From NCBI GenBank assembly GCA_964636675.1, contig CAZWUO010000076.1, forward strand, positions 1 to 15,189: DNA of 15,189 bases, written 5' to 3'. Source of the DNA: JALUUH01 sp964636675. Its GTDB lineage: Bacteria; Pseudomonadota; Gammaproteobacteria; S012-40. This document shows positions 14,847-15,189 of the stretch, piece after piece (position 1 is the stretch's first letter; the number at the start of each line of letters is the position of its first letter). The notes under the pieces were generated by a model. It was not told where the DNA came from. It saw only the letters and a list, made by a program, of their open reading frames with translations, and searched no databases. Made by a program: the position numbers and the translations under genes.

Positions 14847-15165
14847 CGTAGGTTGGGGTGAGGTACGAACCCCAACATAATTGATGGGGTCGCATGAAAT
14901 CAAGGGATCGCATTCGCTGATTGTTATGCAAATATGTTTTGAATCTTCGTTTCCCATCATGTCTCTTTAATAATGCGACTGTTGGTTTGTGATGAAATTT
15001 TCTTGTGAAGATCTGCACGCAGAGTGGGGTGAGGAACGTTCCCAACATAAACGAAAGCATGGGTTTGATATCGTATTGGGTGGATGGTGGTTTTGCGTTG
15101 GCGGCGGGTGGTGATGTATTGTGCGGTGTGTTGGGGTTCACAAAAAACGTTTACCCCAACCTACG
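14847..15165. repeat. 319-bp segment with perfect 13-bp inverted ends; REP/MITE-like dispersed repeats
   Basis: CGTAGGTTGGGGT (14847-14859) and ACCCCAACCTACG (15153-15165) are perfect inverted ends. At the left end GTTGGGGT (14852-14859) also pairs locally with ACCCCAAC (14869-14876), giving the REP-like hairpin. A degenerate direct copy of the left unit lies at 15025-15050 (TGGGGTGAGGAACG, then TTCCCAACATAA). At the right end TTGGGGTTCAC... (from 15131) forms a similar hairpin with the terminal ACCCCAA. The segment therefore holds two direct units and one inverted unit of one repeat family. No convincing gene lies inside. It may be a non-autonomous mobile element or simply clustered REP-type repeats. 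Confidence 0.65.
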
Positions 15166-15189
15166 TGGGATTTTATAGCTCGGTAGGGT

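Noticed and set aside
14836..15141. Minus-strand 101-codon open frame at the right edge
   Set aside because: It runs through the palindromic repeat segment, is low-complexity (N, P, T, H rich at its N-terminus) and has no domain or SD; it is a by-product of the repeat sequence.

Overview
The window looks like an accessory region of a gammaproteobacterium. That is inferred from the moderate GC content, the IS3 and IS66 element types, and a dispersed 'GTAGGTTGGGGT...ACCCCAACA' palindromic repeat of a kind common in that class; no gene here fixes the genus. The main content is a polymorphic-toxin locus plus a second very large Sec-exported surface protein. There are several insertion-sequence scars and at least four separate lesions in coding sequence. 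No tRNA, rRNA or CRISPR array was seen.

Layout. Bases 1-16 are a 16-bp repeat end that recurs exactly at 15150-15165. A promoter-like leader (17-83) precedes a membrane-anchored gene stump (84-320). The stump is cut by a 1638-bp IS3-family element (321-1958) with imperfect terminal inverted repeats, an orfA, a classic A_AAA_AAG slippery site followed by a perfect 9-bp stem, and an orfB broken by a 2-nt insertion. The IS3 element abuts a truncated, minus-strand IS66 transposase (1959-2410) whose other half is missing, so the junction records a deletion. At 2716-2780 a second copy of the promoter-like leader appears, now ahead of the large toxin gene.

Toxin locus. 2923-10850 was originally one gene of about 2640 codons, now split by a 1-nt shift near 4225. 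Its order is: Sec signal, Lys-rich helical region, transglutaminase-like fold without the catalytic Cys, a large N-terminal region typical of secreted RHS proteins, DUF6531, YD repeats, RHS core ending DPWGL, Gly-rich pre-toxin stretch, and a short His/Pro-rich C-terminal toxin. An Imm32-like immunity gene follows after 9 bases (10860-11099) and is intact.

Second surface protein. 11183-14338 was one gene of about 1050 codons: signal peptide, squalene-cyclase/prenyltransferase-type alpha/alpha-toroid repeats, a He_PIG-like Ig domain, and about 24 calcium-binding thrombospondin-type-3 motifs. It is now interrupted by an in-frame TGA at 11576-11578. A small secreted protein with two cysteines (14491-14844) follows, and then a 319-bp segment bounded by perfect 13-bp inverted repeats (14847-15165).

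How it fits together. The RHS protein and its neighbour immunity protein form a toxin/antidote pair. The Sec signal and absence of PAAR or T6SS features suggest export to the cell surface rather than T6SS loading. The toroid/TSP3 protein and the small secreted protein may belong to the same envelope-associated module, but that rests on proximity only. The clustering of lesions, with the immunity gene spared, suggests a decaying weapon locus, or, for the single-base changes, assembly error.
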